A stretch of DNA of 64,000 bases, from positions 186,001-250,000 of the forward strand of contig NZ_JMHT01000005.1 of the NCBI RefSeq assembly GCF_001905655.1, in the 5' to 3' direction. The DNA is from Mycobacterium sp. ST-F2 (GTDB lineage Bacteria; Actinomycetota; Actinomycetes; Mycobacteriales; Mycobacteriaceae). A model generated the notes under the pieces. The model had not been told where the DNA came from and did not search any database. It saw only the letters and a list, made by a program, of their open reading frames with translations. This document shows, piece after piece, positions 39,881-49,758 of this stretch (position 1 is its first letter; each line of letters begins with the position of its first letter). A program made the position numbers and the translations under genes.

Positions 39881-41119
39881 TTATGCGGCGTGGTCGAGTC
39901 GCATGGTGCGGCGGTTGTAGGCGGGTATTGGTTTTCGCTGCGGGTCGACGGTGGCGGGTGGGATGAGCCAGGGGTGTTTGTCCATTCCCATGACGACGTC
40001 CCAGCGGTCGTGGTGCACGTTGGCGTGGCAGGCCGGGCAGAGTAGGCAGCCGTTGCTCAGTGATGTTTCGCCGTGGTGGGTCCAGTGCACGATGTGGTGG
40101 GCGTGGGTGCGTCCGGGTGGTGCGCCGCATTTGATGCAGCACTGGTCGCGGTGATACAGCGCTTTGCGTAGATGGGGCGGGAACAGCCGTTTCTCCCGCC
40201 CCATGTCCAGGGGTACCTGTTCGCCGTCGACGATGATCGTGGTGACGGTGGTGTCGCAGGTGAGCCGGTCCAGGGTCATGGTGCTGATCGACCCGATGAA
40301 TTCCAGCGTGGCCAGGTCCGGGGTGTCGGCGGGCACCGACAGCAGCAGCTGGGTGCGCGGCGCGCTGGCGGTGTCGCCGCCGCGGGCGGCGATGTCCAGC
40401 ACCGCCTCCAACGCATCAGCCCGGCGCCTGCCCGCCGACCGCACGTCGGGGCTGCCGTCGGGTTCGGGTCGTGGTGCTGAGTGTTCTTCCATCGCGGCGA
40501 TGTATTTGGCGCCGACTTCGGCGTCCAGGTCCGCGCGGACCTGGACCCGCCCGTCGGAGGTGACGCGGTGCTCGACGGTGTTGATCGACCGGTCTTCGGC
40601 CGCAGGCAGCCCGCCTTCAGCCGCGGCGTGCCGGTTGCCGAGCCGCCGCGCCCGATTACCGATCTCAGCCGGCGTCGCCCCCGAGAAGAACTGCCCCAGT
40701 AGGTCGGCCAACTGGACGAAGCGAGCCTCCTCGTCGACCGGTCCGGGTGCGCGGGCGTGGATGTGGTTGATGCCCTTGACGATCGCGTCGACATGCTCAC
40801 CGGAGATCGCGCCGTCGCCGGCATGCGCCGCTAGGGTTGGCAGCGACGGTAGCGCGGCACCGACCCGGATCAGCCGTTCGGCCACCGAGGGTGCACACCC
40901 CAGCGACATCAGGAGTTCGCGCGGCGACCGGCCCTGCGATGCCGCCACGCCCAACCGGTCCAGCACCCCGGTCACCGTCGCGGCGAGATGGTCGACCACG
41001 CCCCGGATCAGCAGCAGCAGCCGCGTGACGTTGACGGCGTCCTCGCCCGACATGTTCTCGGGGATGGCCACGCCGCGCAGGTGGTCGAGGAGTGGGTTGA
41101 GATCCGGTGCGATTCCCAT
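39881..41119 (-). CDS. DUF222 / HNH endonuclease protein (13E12 repeat family), SOS-regulated
   Basis: 412 residues, ATG at 41119. The N-terminal ~300 residues are the DUF222 helical domain. The C-terminal HNH nuclease has zinc-binding CIKCG and CPACH pairs, with the HNH core in THAHHIVHWTHHG and ending in HANVHHDRW. This is the actinobacterial 13E12 repeat family, often multi-copy, proposed to be nuclease relics of mobile elements. A perfect LexA box lies 11 bp upstream of the ATG, overlapping the likely promoter, so induction by DNA damage is expected. -10 TACACT ends 5 bases before the ATG, which suggests a leaderless mRNA. Confidence 0.9.
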   Translation of the reverse strand: MGIAPDLNPLLDHLRGVAIPENMSGEDAVNVTRLLLLIRGVVDHLAATVTGVLDRLGVAASQGRSPRELLMSLGCAPSVAERLIRVGAALPSLPTLAAHAGDGAISGEHVDAIVKGINHIHARAPGPVDEEARFVQLADLLGQFFSGATPAEIGNRARRLGNRHAAAEGGLPAAEDRSINTVEHRVTSDGRVQVRADLDAEVGAKYIAAMEEHSAPRPEPDGSPDVRSAGRRRADALEAVLDIAARGGDTASAPRTQLLLSVPADTPDLATLEFIGSISTMTLDRLTCDTTVTTIIVDGEQVPLDMGREKRLFPPHLRKALYHRDQCCIKCGAPPGRTHAHHIVHWTHHGETSLSNGCLLCPACHANVHHDRWDVVMGMDKHPWLIPPATVDPQRKPIPAYNRRTMRLDHAA

Positions 41120-41130
41120 AACACAGTGTA

Positions 41131-41146
41131 TCGAACAAACGTTCGA
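41131..41146 (-). promoter_or_regulatory. LexA (SOS) operator
   Basis: TCGAACAAACGTTCGA, an exact match to the mycobacterial SOS box TCGAAC-N4-GTTCGA. It lies just upstream of a TACACT -10 element (41130-41125, minus strand) for the DUF222-HNH gene, where bound LexA would block RNA polymerase. Confidence 0.9.
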
Positions 41147-41449
41147 ACGGCAAGGGTGATTTTCACGTCGGTGCGGGACATATCAGGACGTCCGTGACGG
41201 TGCCGGTGGCCTGTCTTTGGCGGGAATCCATCGTTCCGAGTACCGGCTGCGGTTTGTTACCGCGCTGATAAACATTCCGGATCGCGACCCCTCGGCAATG
41301 TGACGGGCGACGCACCGCGCCGCTCCGCGTTTACCCTGATCAACAGATCACCGCAGGTAGAACCCGCGATGCCGAAATCGCCTCTGTTTCATGACATGAC
41401 AGCCCTGTTAACGCGGTCGCACAGGCACGGAGGGGGCATGTGCGTTCTT

Positions 41450-41477
41450 TTGACAGCCTTCTGACCGGCTCTAACCT
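41450..41477 (+). promoter_or_regulatory. Predicted sigma-A-type promoter of narGHJI
   Basis: TTGACA (41450-41455) and TAACCT (41472-41477) separated by 16 bp. Transcription would start near 41484, giving a leader of about 24 bases that contains the strong ribosome site GAGAGGAGGG before the narG GTG. Confidence 0.65.
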
Positions 41478-41507
41478 TATGTTCCGACGGCTCGAGAGGA
41501 GGGCTTT

Positions 41508-44500
41508 GTGGCCGAGTTGGCAGGAAGCCCGGCGATGGCCGGCGACGCGTTGTTGCGGTTGTCCAAGTATTTTCACCGCGGTGAAATCTCCGGCGACCAG
41601 CGCACGATTCACAAGGTCGGCGGGCGATCGGCGGACGACTTCTATCGCGACCGCTGGGCACACGACAAGGTGGTGCGCTCCACGCACGGCGTGAACTGCA
41701 CCGGTTCGTGCTCGTGGAAGATCTACGTCAAGGACGGCGTGATCACCTGGGAGTCGCAACAAACCGACTACCCGTCGATCGGCGCCGACAAGCCTGAATA
41801 CGAGCCGCGCGGCTGCCCCCGCGGCGCGTCGTTCTCCTGGTACACGTATTCGCCTGCGCGCGTGCGGTATCCGTACGTACGCGGTCTGCTGCTCGACTAC
41901 TACCGCGAAGCCAAAGAGCGGCTGAACGACCCGGTGCTGGCGTGGGCCGACGTCGTCGAGGACCCGGTGAAGGCCAAGGCCTACAAGTCTGCCCGCGGCC
42001 GCGGCGGCTTCGTCCGCGCGGAATGGTGGGAGGCCGCCGAGATCGCCGCGGCCGCCCACGTCTACACCGTCAAGACCTACGGACCCGACCGCGTGGCCGG
42101 GTTCTCGCCGATCCCGGCCATGTCGATGGTGAGCCATGCCGTTGGGGCGCGGTTCATTTCGCTCATGGGCGGGTCGATGCTGTCGTTCTACGACTGGTAC
42201 GCCGACCTGCCGGTGGCGTCGCCGCAGGTGTTCGGTGACCAGACCGACGTGCCCGAATCCGCCGACTGGTTCGACGCCGGCTACCTCATCATGTGGGGCT
42301 CGAACGTCCCCGTCACCCGCACGCCTGACGCGCACTACATGACCGAGGCCCGCTACCGCGGCCAGAAAGTCGTTGTGGTGTCACCGGATTACGCCGACAA
42401 CACCAAGTTTGCCGATGAATGGCTGCCGGCCCGCCCGGGCACCGACGCCGCGCTCGCGATGTCGATGGGCCACGTCATCCTCAAGGAGTTCTTCGTCGAG
42501 AAGAACACCCCGTACTTCACCGACTACGTCAAGAAGTACACCGACCTGCCGTTCCTGGTCGCACTGACCGAGCGTGACGGCCGGCTGGTCCCCGGAAAGT
42601 TCCTCACCGCAGCGGATCTCGGCGGCGAACACGCGGACACGGAAGCCGCGGTCTCCAAACCGGTACTGCTCGACGCCGACGGCACCCCGGTGGTGCCCAA
42701 TGGGTCCCTGGGCCATCGCTTCACCGCCTCCGGTGAAGGGAAATGGAATCTGGACCTGCAGGGGGTCGACCCCCTCCTCACGCTGCACGGTGGCGCCAAT
42801 GATGTCGCTACCGTTGCACTCCCTCGGTTCGACACCGACCAGCCCGGTGTGCTGGAACGTGGGGTGCCCACCAGAATCGTTGCGGGCCAGCGGGTCACCA
42901 CGGTCTTCGATCTCATGCTGGCACAGTATGGCGTGGCCCGTGACGGCCTGCCGGGCACCTGGCCGGCCGGTTACGACGACGCCACCGAGCCGTACACCCC
43001 GGCGTGGCAGCAGGCCATCACGGGCGTTCCGGCCCAGGCCGCCGAGCGTATCGCGCGTGAATTCGCCGACAACGCAGAGCGTTCCAAGGGGCGCTCGATG
43101 ATCCTCATGGGTGCCGGCACCAACCACTGGTTCCATTCGGATCAGATCTACCGCTCGTTCCTTTCTCTCGTCATGCTCACCGGCTGTCAGGGCGTCAACG
43201 GCGGCGGCTGGGCGCACTACGTCGGCCAGGAGAAGTGCCGTCCGGTAACAGGCTGGGGCACACTGGCATTCGGTCTGGACTGGCAACGCGCACCGCGTCA
43301 GATGCAGGGCACCGTGTTCTGGTACCTGGCCACCGACCAGTGGCGCTACGACCGGTTCACCACCGAACCGATGACGTCGCCGCTCGCCACCGGCACGCTG
43401 GCCGGCCGGACGGCGGCCGACAACATCGCTCTCGCGAGCCGGCTGGGGTGGATGCCGAGTTATCCCACGTTCAACCGCAATCCGCTGGACCTGGCCGACG
43501 AGGCCGAGCGTCAGGGCAAAGACGCGGCGCAGCATGTGCTCGACGGCCTGAAGTCCGGGCACCTGCAGTTCGCCTGCGAGGACCCGGACGCCCCGGAGAA
43601 CTTCCCGCGCTGTCTGACGGTGTGGCGGTCCAATCTGCTGGGCTCGTCGGCGAAGGGCAACGAGTACTTCCTCAAGCACCTGCTGGGCGCCGACAACAAC
43701 GTAGCGGCCAGCGACGAGGACGGAGTGCACCCGCAGGACGTGCGCTGGCGCGACGAGGCGCCGGCAGGGAAGCTGGATCTGTTGCTGTCCCTGGACTTCC
43801 GCAACACCAGTACCACCTTGTACTCGGACATCGTGCTCCCGGCCGCCACGTGGTACGAGAAGCACGACCTGTCGAGCACCGACATGCACCCGTTCGTCCA
43901 CGCCTTCTCGCCGGCCATCTCGCCGCCATGGGAGACCAAGACCGACTTCGACGCCTTCCACCGGATCGCCCGCGGCTTCTCGTGGTTGGCCGAGAAGCAC
44001 CTGGGTAAGCGCAAGGACATCGTCGCGATGCCGCTCGCACACGACAGCTCCGACGCCACCGCCCAGCCCGGCGGAAAGGTCCTGGACTGGAAAGCCGGTG
44101 AATGCGAACCGATTCCGGGCAAGACCATGCCGCGGTTGGTGACGGTGGAACGCGACTACCCGGCGCTGGCCGACAAGATGGCCGCGCTCGGCCCGCTGGT
44201 GGAAACCCTGGGCCTGACGGTCAAGGGCGTCACCACGCACCCCGACGCCGAGGTCGAATACCTGGCCGGCGTCAACGGGGTGTCCGATCGCGGCGTCGCG
44301 GCGGGACGGCCGTCGCTGGCCAAGGACACCCACGCGGCCGAGGCCATTCTGGCGCTGTCCGGCACCACCAACGGCCGCCTGGCGGTGGAGGGCTTCGAGG
44401 CCCTGCAGCGCCGCACGGGGACCGAGCTCGTCGACCTGGCTGCCGAGAACGAAGGCAAGCGAATCACCTTCGCGGACACGCAGTCCCGCCCCATGCCGGT

Positions 44501-45182
44501 CAACACGTCACCTGAGTGGTCGGGTTCGGAGACCGGTGGCAGGCGCTACTCGCCGTTCACCATCAACACCGAGCGGCTCAAGCCCTGGCACACGCTCACC
44601 GGGCGCCAGCACTTCTATCTCGACCACGACTGGATGGACGAGATGGGGGAGCAGTTGCCGACGTTCCGTCCGCCGCTGGACATGACGGCACTGTTCGACG
44701 AACCGGCGGTCGGTGACACCAGCGGTGGCATCACCGTGCGTTACCTGACGCCGCACTCCAAGTGGTCAATCCACTCGGCGTACCAGGACAACCTGTACAT
44801 GCTGACGCTTTCGCGTGGTGGACAGGCGATCTGGATGTCGGATGTCGACGCCGCCAAGATCGGGGTCAAGGACAACGACTGGATCGAGTGCACCAACCGC
44901 AACGGTGTGGTGAATGCCCGCGCGATCGTCAGCCACCGGATGCCCGAGGGTCTGGTCTTCATGTACCACGCCCAGGACAAGGCGGTGGACGTGCCGCGTA
45001 CCGAGAAGACCGGTAAGCGTGGCGGTATCCACAACGCCCTGACCCGCATCATGATCAAGCCGACGCACTTGATCGGCGGCTATGCCCAGCAGTCCTTTGC
45101 GCTGAATTACCACGGCCCCACCGGAAATCAGCGCGACGAGGTGACGACCATCCGTCGCCGTTCGCAGGAAGTCGAGTACTGA
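41508..45182 (+). CDS. narG: Respiratory nitrate reductase alpha subunit
   Basis: 1224 residues, GTG start preceded by GAGAGGAGGG. The molybdopterin-guanine-dinucleotide catalytic subunit reduces nitrate to nitrite at the inner face of the membrane. The N-terminal His/Cys cluster HGVNCTGSCSW ... RGCPRGAS binds the FS0 [4Fe-4S] centre. SPIPAMSMVSHAVGARF and LMTGCQGVNGGGWAHYVGQEK-type segments belong to the cofactor-binding core. The length matches NarG of M. tuberculosis (1232) closely. First gene of narGHJI. Supports anaerobic or hypoxic nitrate respiration, and assimilation in some mycobacteria. Confidence 0.97.
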   Translation: MAELAGSPAMAGDALLRLSKYFHRGEISGDQRTIHKVGGRSADDFYRDRWAHDKVVRSTHGVNCTGSCSWKIYVKDGVITWESQQTDYPSIGADKPEYEPRGCPRGASFSWYTYSPARVRYPYVRGLLLDYYREAKERLNDPVLAWADVVEDPVKAKAYKSARGRGGFVRAEWWEAAEIAAAAHVYTVKTYGPDRVAGFSPIPAMSMVSHAVGARFISLMGGSMLSFYDWYADLPVASPQVFGDQTDVPESADWFDAGYLIMWGSNVPVTRTPDAHYMTEARYRGQKVVVVSPDYADNTKFADEWLPARPGTDAALAMSMGHVILKEFFVEKNTPYFTDYVKKYTDLPFLVALTERDGRLVPGKFLTAADLGGEHADTEAAVSKPVLLDADGTPVVPNGSLGHRFTASGEGKWNLDLQGVDPLLTLHGGANDVATVALPRFDTDQPGVLERGVPTRIVAGQRVTTVFDLMLAQYGVARDGLPGTWPAGYDDATEPYTPAWQQAITGVPAQAAERIAREFADNAERSKGRSMILMGAGTNHWFHSDQIYRSFLSLVMLTGCQGVNGGGWAHYVGQEKCRPVTGWGTLAFGLDWQRAPRQMQGTVFWYLATDQWRYDRFTTEPMTSPLATGTLAGRTAADNIALASRLGWMPSYPTFNRNPLDLADEAERQGKDAAQHVLDGLKSGHLQFACEDPDAPENFPRCLTVWRSNLLGSSAKGNEYFLKHLLGADNNVAASDEDGVHPQDVRWRDEAPAGKLDLLLSLDFRNTSTTLYSDIVLPAATWYEKHDLSSTDMHPFVHAFSPAISPPWETKTDFDAFHRIARGFSWLAEKHLGKRKDIVAMPLAHDSSDATAQPGGKVLDWKAGECEPIPGKTMPRLVTVERDYPALADKMAALGPLVETLGLTVKGVTTHPDAEVEYLAGVNGVSDRGVAAGRPSLAKDTHAAEAILALSGTTNGRLAVEGFEALQRRTGTELVDLAAENEGKRITFADTQSRPMPVNTSPEWSGSETGGRRYSPFTINTERLKPWHTLTGRQHFYLDHDWMDEMGEQLPTFRPPLDMTALFDEPAVGDTSGGITVRYLTPHSKWSIHSAYQDNLYMLTLSRGGQAIWMSDVDAAKIGVKDNDWIECTNRNGVVNARAIVSHRMPEGLVFMYHAQDKAVDVPRTEKTGKRGGIHNALTRIMIKPTHLIGGYAQQSFALNYHGPTGNQRDEVTTIRRRSQEVEY

Positions 45183-45215
45183 CATGACCGGATACGAAGC
45201 TCGCGGAGTAGACCA

Positions 45216-46820
45216 ATGAGAGTCATGGCCCAACTGGCGATGGTGATGAACCTCGACAAGTGCATCGGCTGTCACACCTGCAGCGTCACCTGCAAGCAGG
45301 CGTGGACCAACCGTAGCGGTGTCGAGTACGTCTGGTTCAACAACGTGGAAACCCGTCCCGGACAGGGATATCCGCGCCAATACCAGGACCAGGAACGCTG
45401 GAAGGGCGGTTGGACGCTCAACAAGCGCGGCAAGCTCACGCTCAAATCGGGCTCCCGGTTCAAGCGGCTGCTGAACATCTTCGCCAACCCGGACCTGCCC
45501 ACGGTCAGCGACTACTACGACCCGTGGACCTACGACTACGACAACCTCCTGTCGTCGCCGCTGATGGACACCACACCCGTGGCGCGGCCCAAGTCTCTGA
45601 TCACCGGGCAGGACACCAAGGTCACCTGGGGCGCCAACTGGGACGACGACCTCGGCGGCGGACCCGAGCAGGTCGGGCGGGATCCGTTGCTGGCCAAGGT
45701 CGAAGAGGTCAGTCAGAAGGTCAAGCTCGAATTCGAGCAGACGTTCATGTTCTACCTGCCCCGCATCTGCGAGCACTGCCTGAACCCGGCGTGTGCTGCG
45801 TCGTGCCCGTCGGGCGCCATCTACAAGCGCGCAGAGGACGGCATCGTCCTGGTGGACCAGGACAAGTGTCGCGGCTGGCGCCAGTGCGTCACCGGTTGCC
45901 CGTACAAGAAGATCTACTTCAACCACAAGACCGGCAAGGCCGAGAAGTGCACGTTCTGCTACCCGCGTGTCGAGGTCGGCATCCCGACCGTCTGTTCGGA
46001 GACGTGCGTCGGCCGGTTGCGGTACATCGGCGTCATGCTCTACGACGCCGACAAGGTGCTGGAAGCGGCGTCGGTCACCGATGACAAGGACCTCTATCCG
46101 TCTCAGCTCGGCGTGTTCCTCAACCCGCATGATCCGCGGGTGGTCGCCGAGGCCGAGCGCGCCGGCATCTCACCGGAATGGATTGAGGCCGCGCAGAATT
46201 CACCGGTCTACCGGCTGATCGTCGACTATCAGGTGGCGCTGCCGCTGCACCCGGAGTACCGCACCATGCCGATGGTCTGGTACGTCCCGCCGCTGTCCCC
46301 GGTGGTCGACATCCTCAAGGAGACCGGCCACGACGGCGAGAACAAGAACAACCTGTTCGGCGCCATCGACACCCTGCGCATCCCGATCGAGTACCTCGCC
46401 GAGCTGTTCACCGCGGGGGAGGTCGGGCCGGTTCGGGCCTCCCTGCAGCGGTTGGCCGCCATGCGCGCCTACATGCGGTCGGCCAACCTCGGTGAGGAGT
46501 TCGACGAGACCATTCCCGAGTCGGTGCGTCTCACCGGCGAGGAGATCGAGTCGATGTACCGGCTGCTGGCCATCGCGAAATACCAGGACCGGTACGTCAT
46601 TCCGAGCGGTGCCGGTTCCGACGCGCACCGTCTCGACGCTATCGCGACCGGCTGCAGCCTCGACGGTGACGGTGGCCCGGGGATGTCGGCCTTCGACGCG
46701 ATGGCCGACAAGTTCCACCTCGTCGACACCAACAGCGCTGTGCCGAAGGATGATCCGACGCGCGTCAATCTGCTCAACTGGGACGGGCGCAGCCCTGACG
46801 GGCTGGTGCCGACCCGATGA
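45216..46820 (+). CDS. narH: Respiratory nitrate reductase beta subunit
   Basis: 534 residues. The electron-transfer subunit carries three [4Fe-4S] and one [3Fe-4S] cluster between NarI and NarG. Cysteine groups visible in order: CIGCHTCSVTCKQ, CEHCLNPACAASCPSG, CRGWRQCVTGCPY, and CTFCYPRVEVGIPTVCSETC. The Trp in CRGWRQC replaces a Cys ligand, the normal feature of the [3Fe-4S] site. The start lies 33 bp after narG. Its stop overlaps narJ (ATGA). Confidence 0.97.
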   Translation: MRVMAQLAMVMNLDKCIGCHTCSVTCKQAWTNRSGVEYVWFNNVETRPGQGYPRQYQDQERWKGGWTLNKRGKLTLKSGSRFKRLLNIFANPDLPTVSDYYDPWTYDYDNLLSSPLMDTTPVARPKSLITGQDTKVTWGANWDDDLGGGPEQVGRDPLLAKVEEVSQKVKLEFEQTFMFYLPRICEHCLNPACAASCPSGAIYKRAEDGIVLVDQDKCRGWRQCVTGCPYKKIYFNHKTGKAEKCTFCYPRVEVGIPTVCSETCVGRLRYIGVMLYDADKVLEAASVTDDKDLYPSQLGVFLNPHDPRVVAEAERAGISPEWIEAAQNSPVYRLIVDYQVALPLHPEYRTMPMVWYVPPLSPVVDILKETGHDGENKNNLFGAIDTLRIPIEYLAELFTAGEVGPVRASLQRLAAMRAYMRSANLGEEFDETIPESVRLTGEEIESMYRLLAIAKYQDRYVIPSGAGSDAHRLDAIATGCSLDGDGGPGMSAFDAMADKFHLVDTNSAVPKDDPTRVNLLNWDGRSPDGLVPTR

Positions 46821-47503
46821 AGCTCCTGTCCCTGGGGCGCCGGACGGCGACCGGTCCTGACCTGTCCGAGCATCAGCAGCGCCTCGTGTGGCGCGTCACT
46901 GCGCTGTTGCTCGACTACCCGACCGCCGAAACAAGCGCGCTCACAGATGAATTGGCGGCGGCTGCGGGCGAACTGCCCGAGCCGATCCGTACCCACGTGA
47001 CCGACTTCCTGCGGTACTTCTGCGAGACGGACGCGACCGAGCGTGCCACCCGTTACGTCGAGACGTTCGACATGCGCCGGCGGGCCAGCCTGCATCTGAC
47101 GTATTACGCCTACGGTGACACCCGTAAGCGCGGGATGGCGCTGCTGCGGTTCAAGCACGCCTACCGGCAGGCGGACATCACCATCGGCGACGAAGAGCTG
47201 CCCGACTACCTGCCGCTGGTGCTGGAATTCGCGGCCACCGTGGACCAGGCGCGTGGCGAGCGCCTCCTGGCCGAGCACGTCCCGGTACTCGAACTGCTCC
47301 GGCTCTCGTTGCAGGACAGCAATTCTCCGTACGCCGGTCTACTGGCCGCGGTCCTGGCGACCCTGCCGCCGATCAACACCGCCGACCGTCGGCGCATCAC
47401 TGAACTCGCCGCCGACGGTCCGCCCGAGGAGGACGTCGGCTTGGACCCGTTCGGCATGGATCCGATGATGATGGATCCGGCCCTGGCTGGAGGGCGACGA
47501 TGA
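46817..47503 (+). CDS. narJ: Nitrate reductase assembly chaperone
   Basis: 228 residues. A TorD/NarJ-type helical chaperone needed to insert the Mo cofactor into NarG and dock NarGH to NarI. Conserved segments are VTALLLDYPTAE near the start, YVETFDMRRRASLHLTYYAYGDTRKRG, and ELPDYLPLVLEF. It is cytosolic and not part of the mature enzyme. Start and stop both overlap neighbouring genes, showing coupled translation with narH and narI. The C-terminus is Met/Asp-rich (FGMDPMMMDPALAGG). Confidence 0.95.
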   Translation: MKLLSLGRRTATGPDLSEHQQRLVWRVTALLLDYPTAETSALTDELAAAAGELPEPIRTHVTDFLRYFCETDATERATRYVETFDMRRRASLHLTYYAYGDTRKRGMALLRFKHAYRQADITIGDEELPDYLPLVLEFAATVDQARGERLLAEHVPVLELLRLSLQDSNSPYAGLLAAVLATLPPINTADRRRITELAADGPPEEDVGLDPFGMDPMMMDPALAGGRR

Positions 47504-48243
47504 CCAACCTCTTGTGGATGACGTTGCCGTACATCGCTTTCACGTCGTTCGTGCTGGGGCACATCTGGCGCTACCGGACCGACCAATTCGGCTGGACCAC
47601 CCGGTCGTCTCAAATCTACGAGAGCCGACTGCTGCGGCTGGGCAGCCCGCTGTTCCACTTCGGCATCCTCGGTGTATTGGGCGGACACGTTGTCGGCCTG
47701 CTGATCCCGGAGTCGTGGACCTCGGCGGTCGGCATTTCCGAGCACACCTACCACCTGCTGGCGATCGGCATGGGCGCGCCGGCCGGGTTCGCGGTGATCG
47801 CGGGCGCCGCCATCCTGCTGTACCGCCGCACCACGGTGCCGGCGGTGCGTGCCGCCACCACTGCCGGCGACAAGCTCATGTACCTGCTGCTGGTCGGCGC
47901 CCTGGTCACCGGCATGGTCAACACCCTGGGCAATGTCTTGTCGGCGTACAACTACCGGGAGACGGTATCCCCTTGGCTGCGTAGCCTGTTCACGCCGCAT
48001 CCCACGCCCGAGTTGATGTCGACCGCGCCGCTGTCGTTCCAGGTTCACGTGCTCATCGTGTTGGCGCTGTTCGGTATCTGGCCCTACACGCGGCTGGTGC
48101 ACATGTTCAGCGCCCCCGTCGGTTACCTGGTGCGGCCGTACGTCGTCTACCGGAGCCGGGATCCGCAGCGCGCGAGCAACAGTCGGTACGCGAAGGCCTG
48201 GGTGACGCCGCAGGCACCGCCGCCACGCAACCGTTGGGTGTGA
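47500..48243 (+). CDS. narI: Nitrate reductase gamma subunit (cytochrome b)
   Basis: 247 residues with five membrane helices. It takes electrons from menaquinol through two b-type hemes and passes them to NarH. Likely heme ligands are histidines in SPLFHFGILGVLGGHVVG and in the C-terminal WPYTRLVHMFSAPVGYLVRP. The C-terminus after the last helix is short and basic. ATGA overlap with narJ. Last gene of narGHJI, with the transporter following after 103 bp. Confidence 0.96.
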   Translation: MTNLLWMTLPYIAFTSFVLGHIWRYRTDQFGWTTRSSQIYESRLLRLGSPLFHFGILGVLGGHVVGLLIPESWTSAVGISEHTYHLLAIGMGAPAGFAVIAGAAILLYRRTTVPAVRAATTAGDKLMYLLLVGALVTGMVNTLGNVLSAYNYRETVSPWLRSLFTPHPTPELMSTAPLSFQVHVLIVLALFGIWPYTRLVHMFSAPVGYLVRPYVVYRSRDPQRASNSRYAKAWVTPQAPPPRNRWV

Positions 48244-48346
48244 GCCGGGTCTCTTCACAGCTCGGCCGCGCGGCAGGTGAGTGAATCGTCACCACCGGGT
48301 CATCGCCCGGAGCGTCGGGGAAACATGAAAACTCTACGTTTGCAGT

Positions 48347-49744
48347 ATGTTTCGATCGCGGACCATCACCGACTGGAACCCTGAAGACATCGTTGCCTGG
48401 GAAGCCGGCAACAAATTCGTCGCCCGGCGGAACTTGATCTGGTCGGTGATCGCGGAGCACATCGGGCTCTCGGTGTGGACCATGTGGTCGGTCATGGTGC
48501 TGTTCATGCCGCAGTCGGTGTACGGCTTCACCGCCGGGGACAAGTTCCTGCTGGCGGCCACCGCGACGCTCGTCGGTGGCTGCCTGCGCATCCCGTACAC
48601 GATGGCGACCGCGACCTTCGGTGGCCGCAACTGGACCGTCTTCTCCGCGCTCGTCCTTTTCATTCCGACGCTGGGCAGCATGTGGCTGCTGGCCCACCCC
48701 GGACTCCCGTTGTGGCCGTACCTGGTGTGTGCGGCACTCGCCGGTCTCGGCGGCGGCAACTTCGCATCGTCCATGACGAACATCAACGCGTTCTACCCGC
48801 AGCGGCTCAAGGGCTGGGCGCTCGGAATCAACGCCGGTGGAGGCAATCTCGGTGTCCCGGCCATCCAGGTCGTCGGCCTGCTGGTGATCGCCGTCGCCGG
48901 CAACCGTGCGCCCTACTGGGTGTGCGCGATCTACCTGGTCCTGCTGGCCGTGGCGGCGGTCGGTGCCGCGGTGTTCATGAACAACCTTGCGCAGCATCGG
49001 ATCGATTCCGGCGCCATGCGCGCCATCTTGACCGAGTCCGACACCTGGAGCATCGCGTTCCTGTACATCGGCACCTTCGGCTCGTTCATCGGCTTCTCGT
49101 TCGCCTTCAGCCAGATCCTGCAGATCAACTTCGTCGCCGGTGGCCAGACCGCCGCGCAGGCGGCGCTGCACGCGGCGCAGATCGCGTTCGTGGGTCCGCT
49201 GCTCGGTTCGGTGGCTCGGGTCTACGGCGGTAAGCTCGCCGACCGCATCGGCGGTGCCCGGGTGACCGTGGCGGCCTTCGCCGGCATGATCCTCTTTGGT
49301 GCACTGCTGATTTCGGCGTCGACGTACCACGACCACACCGGCGGCGCTGTCGACGCGGCCACCCTGGCGTGCTTCATCGTGGGCTTCGTCGCGCTGTTCA
49401 TCCTGTCGGGCATCGGCAACGGTTCGGTGTACAAGATGATCCCGTCGATCTTCGAGGCCCGCAGCCACGCCGTGGTGGGTAGCGAGACCGACCGGCTGAA
49501 CTGGTCGCGCGGAATGTCCGGTGCCCTCATCGGTTTCGCCGGCGCCATCGGCGCGCTCGGGGGCGTAGGCATCAACCTGGCGCTGCGGCAGTCCTACCTG
49601 TCCAGCGGTTCGGCCACCGCTGCGTTCTGGGTCTTCGTCACGTTCTACGTGGCGGCACTGACCCTGACGTGGACCCGCTACATCCGCACCCCGCTGACTG
49701 TGGTCGCGCCTGCGTCACCGGCCGAGGCCGTCAGCGTGGCCTGA
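48347..49744 (+). CDS. narK: Nitrate/nitrite transporter, NarK family (MFS)
   Basis: 465 residues with about twelve membrane helices. The N-terminus TDWNPEDIVAWEAGNKFVARRNLIWS is typical of actinobacterial NarK/NarU-type proteins. Nitrate-signature glycine-rich helices appear as GGGNFASSMTNINAFYP and FVALFILSGIGNGSVYKMIP. It probably imports nitrate and/or exports nitrite for the NarGHI enzyme. 103 bp after narI without a strong terminator leaves co-transcription or an own promoter open. Assignment to NarK subtype 1 or 2 would need a tree. Confidence 0.92.
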   Translation: MFRSRTITDWNPEDIVAWEAGNKFVARRNLIWSVIAEHIGLSVWTMWSVMVLFMPQSVYGFTAGDKFLLAATATLVGGCLRIPYTMATATFGGRNWTVFSALVLFIPTLGSMWLLAHPGLPLWPYLVCAALAGLGGGNFASSMTNINAFYPQRLKGWALGINAGGGNLGVPAIQVVGLLVIAVAGNRAPYWVCAIYLVLLAVAAVGAAVFMNNLAQHRIDSGAMRAILTESDTWSIAFLYIGTFGSFIGFSFAFSQILQINFVAGGQTAAQAALHAAQIAFVGPLLGSVARVYGGKLADRIGGARVTVAAFAGMILFGALLISASTYHDHTGGAVDAATLACFIVGFVALFILSGIGNGSVYKMIPSIFEARSHAVVGSETDRLNWSRGMSGALIGFAGAIGALGGVGINLALRQSYLSSGSATAAFWVFVTFYVAALTLTWTRYIRTPLTVVAPASPAEAVSVA

Positions 49745-49758
49745 GCCGGCCGTTCCGG

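Larger units (their letters stand above)
41120..41507. other. Divergent intergenic region between DUF222-HNH and narG
   Basis: 388 bp with no credible gene. It holds the LexA box and DUF222 promoter at one end and a TTGACA/TAACCT promoter for narG at the other. The middle (41150-41430) contains only short ORFs with no recognisable product and a GTTAC-rich patch near 41256. I see no clear DosR, CRP or GlnR box. Confidence 0.7.

Noticed and set aside
41256..41275. Possible GlnR site GTTAC...TAAAC upstream of narG
   Set aside because: The half-site spacing is 8 rather than 6 and the second half is imperfect. I would not call it without binding data.
48244..48346. DosR box upstream of narK
   Set aside because: Only GGGGAAACATGAAAAC-like sequence is present, and it does not fit the GGGAC...GTCCC palindrome.
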